The notes beneath the pieces were generated by a model, which was given only the letters and a program-made list of their open reading frames with translations, searched no databases and was not told the DNA's origin. From the NCBI GenBank assembly GCA_002297865.1, contig DBKX01000115.1, positions 195-6,598 on the forward strand: a stretch of DNA of 6,404 nucleotides, given 5' to 3'. This DNA comes from Lachnoclostridium sp. UBA739 (GTDB lineage: Bacteria > Bacillota_A > Clostridia > Lachnospirales > Lachnospiraceae). Position numbers and translations under genes: made by a program. Each line of letters begins with the position of its first letter. Position 1 is the stretch's first letter. Of the stretch, positions 4,702-6,404 are shown piece after piece.

Positions 4702-4730
4702 TTAACCATAGAAATAAGGAGGTTAAAACC

Positions 4731-4877
4731 ATGAAAGAATATTTTGTAAACGGAATTGATGAAGCTTTAAAATTACACTTAACTATTGATCATAAAAAAT
4801 ATAGCGTATTAATAGCAAGTAGAAAATACGCTAGTGATAAAGACTATTATGATATTTGTATTTATTATGGGGTGTGA
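4731..4877 (+). CDS. 48-aa hypothetical protein
   Basis: This is a 48-aa soluble protein that I do not recognise, beginning MKEYFVNGIDEALKL and ending in a Tyr-rich segment (YYDICIYYGV). The reading frame is open from 4665, but that ATG lies upstream of the transcription start of the promoter at 4673-4701. The ATG at 4731 has an AAGGAGGT (4716-4723) with a 7-nt gap and is the real start. Alternating hydrophobic residues (KYSVLIASRKY, YDICIYY) suggest a small beta fold. It is the first gene of the polymerase unit, ending four bases before the polymerase ATG, so their translation is probably linked. Confidence 0.75.
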   Translation: MKEYFVNGIDEALKLHLTIDHKKYSVLIASRKYASDKDYYDICIYYGV

Positions 4878-4881
4878 TACT

Positions 4882-6404
4882 ATGATTGTGTTTGACTTTG
4901 AGACGTTTAAATATGATTGGTTATTTGTGTCATTGGATTTAAAGACTGAAGAATATACAATTATAGAAAACGATAATCAGAAAATGAAAGATTTCTATGA
5001 ACAGCACAAAGAAGATGTATGGATTGGGTACAATTGTAAACACTATGATAAGTACATTTTACAAGCTATCTTAGAAGACGTTAATCCAAAAGTAGTGAAC
5101 GACTATATTATTGGTGGTGGCGTAGGTTGGAAATTGTTTGATAATAAGCTACCAATTAACTTATACGATTGTATGATAATGGGTAAATCACTAAAACAAT
5201 TAGAGTCTTATTTTGGTGTTGATATTCGTGAAACAGATGTAGATTTTAATATTAATAGACCTTTAACGGTTGATGAACGACAATCTAACGTAGAATATTG
5301 TATGAGTGACGTACGTAATACCGCATTAGTGTTCATGCATAATATATCAGATTTCGACGCACAACTTGGCTTAATCAAGTTAAGTAAGTCAAGTCTATCT
5401 GATTTATCTAAAACAAAGGCACAGTTGTCAGCAAAAATATTAGGTGCTAAACAATTGACACCAAAAGAATGGGGCGAAGAATGGGAATATACTTTTAACG
5501 ATTGCGTAAAGAATTACAATTACAAACATAAAGAGGTAGTTGAATTCTATGAACGTTTAAGGGATATTCAAGATCCAAAAGCAAGTTTAGAAATTGATTT
5601 ATATGGTGTTCCTCATGTATTCGCTTTAGGCGGTGTACATGGTGCAATTCCTAATTATATTTCAAACTTAACAGATAATGAGATTATTTATCATATTGAC
5701 GTTGCTAGTTACTACCCTCATATTATGACGGAATGGGGTTACTTAACACGTGCAATTCCTGATGTACAAACATTTAAGAATATCATGGAATTACGTTTAA
5801 AATATAAGAAAGAAAAGAACCCGTTGCAAGCTCCTTTAAAGATTTGTATTAATGGTTCATACGGTCAAAGTGGTGCGGGTAAATATGAAAACGGAAAATA
5901 TAAACTACTATCACCTATGTACGACCCTAAAAGAATGCGTGAGGTGTGTATTAATGGGCAACTCATGTTATTACAACTAATTGAAGATTTAAGTACATTC
6001 AGTGATGACTTTTGTCTACTTCAGTCGAACACAGATGGACTTGTATACAAAATTCCAAAAGATAAATTTGACGATATGGATAGAATTGTAAAAGCGTGGG
6101 AACAACGTTCTAGAATGGAAATGGAATACGATACGACAACATATCTAGCACAAAGAGATGTCAATAATTACGTGGCTGTTTTCGATGATGGTAAAATTGA
6201 ACGTAAAGGAGGTGCTGTTAAAGAGTCTAAACCGTGTGACTACGATCTTAAAATAGTAAAAGACGCAGTAACAGAATACTTTGTTAATGGTGTAGACCCT
6301 AAAGAATATATCGAAAAAGAAAATAGATTAATGCCATTCATGAAAACCTATAAATTATCAAGTGCTTATCAGCGTGTACTATATGGTGATGAGGAACAGC
6401 AAGG
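4882..6404 (+). CDS. Family B DNA polymerase with 3'-5' exonuclease (3' end cut by window)
   Basis: About 507 residues are visible and the frame is open at the edge. The proofreading exonuclease is complete: FDFETF (D5, E7; Exo I), NCKHYD (N51, D56; Exo II), and YCMSD (Y139, D143; Exo III). The polymerase part has motif A DVASYYP (D273), motif B KICINGSYG (K320, N324, Y327, G328), motif C NTDG (D385) and a Lys motif RKGG (K442). Motif C differs from the usual DTDS: the first Asp is Asn, but the catalytic second Asp is kept. Motifs A and B are only 47 residues apart, so there is no room for the TPR1 insertion of protein-primed phi29-type enzymes; RNA- or end-primed synthesis is more likely. 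The ATG at 4882 has GGGGTG (4869-4874) upstream, and Exo I begins almost at the N-terminus. It replicates the phage genome. Confidence 0.92.
   Translation, partial: MIVFDFETFKYDWLFVSLDLKTEEYTIIENDNQKMKDFYEQHKEDVWIGYNCKHYDKYILQAILEDVNPKVVNDYIIGGGVGWKLFDNKLPINLYDCMIMGKSLKQLESYFGVDIRETDVDFNINRPLTVDERQSNVEYCMSDVRNTALVFMHNISDFDAQLGLIKLSKSSLSDLSKTKAQLSAKILGAKQLTPKEWGEEWEYTFNDCVKNYNYKHKEVVEFYERLRDIQDPKASLEIDLYGVPHVFALGGVHGAIPNYISNLTDNEIIYHIDVASYYPHIMTEWGYLTRAIPDVQTFKNIMELRLKYKKEKNPLQAPLKICINGSYGQSGAGKYENGKYKLLSPMYDPKRMREVCINGQLMLLQLIEDLSTFSDDFCLLQSNTDGLVYKIPKDKFDDMDRIVKAWEQRSRMEMEYDTTTYLAQRDVNNYVAVFDDGKIERKGGAVKESKPCDYDLKIVKDAVTEYFVNGVDPKEYIEKENRLMPFMKTYKLSSAYQRVLYGDEEQQ

Noticed and set aside
4665..4730. 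Earlier ATG at 4665 as start of the 48-aa protein.
   Set aside because: It lies upstream of the -35/-10 of the promoter at 4673-4701 and has no RBS, whereas ATG 4731 has an ideal one.
4882..6404. Family A DNA polymerase, the commoner partner of such genes in Gram-positive phages.
   Set aside because: The DVASYYP, KICINGSYG and NTDG motifs are family B patterns; the family A HDE motif is absent from the visible part.

Overview
This window looks like the early/replication region of a virulent or temperate phage of a low-GC Gram-positive host (Bacillota). The DNA is AT-rich, and all supportable genes lie on the + strand, tightly packed with 1-23 nt overlaps or gaps. Most genes have strong AGGAGG-type ribosome binding sites, and the promoters are sigma-A-like. 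The gene set (Mom-like DNA modification protein, SNF2-type helicase, VRR-NUC nuclease, HD hydrolase, ERF annealing protein, DUF669-type protein, family B DNA polymerase) is a phage replication/recombination module. The host genus cannot be fixed from the sequence.

Layout. Positions 1-61 hold the end of whatever lies upstream and the RBS of a 74-aa two-helix membrane protein (62-286). A promoter at 307-335 then starts a long operon. It encodes a 22-aa membrane microprotein (357-425), a very acidic 105-aa protein (427-744), a Mom-like protein with a TTG start (722-1507), a SNF2-type helicase (1494-2732), a VRR-NUC nuclease (2729-3097), an HD-domain protein (3078-3635), an ERF single-strand annealing protein (3632-4090) and a DUF669-like putative ssDNA-binding protein (4147-4608). 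A perfect-consensus sigma-A promoter (4068-4096) sits at the end of the ERF gene and probably boosts the DUF669 gene. A rho-independent terminator (4614-4643) closes the unit. A second promoter (4673-4701), built like the first, starts the next unit: a 48-aa protein (4731-4877) and a family B DNA polymerase (4882 to beyond the window end).

How the genes fit together. The polymerase, helicase, putative SSB and ERF annealing protein would copy and recombine the phage genome. VRR-NUC and HD enzymes may process branched DNA or nucleotides, and the Mom-like protein may modify adenines against host restriction. These roles are inferred from family membership.

Most notable signals not explained by the genes: (1) a 9-bp word, GTACTAACA, occurs eight times exactly (six on +, two on -), inside genes in several reading frames and also inside two promoters, against a rough chance expectation below 0.1; (2) two promoters share a 16-bp block and a second short block at identical spacing; (3) the ERF protein ends in an SSB-like acidic tail (DNDCPF).
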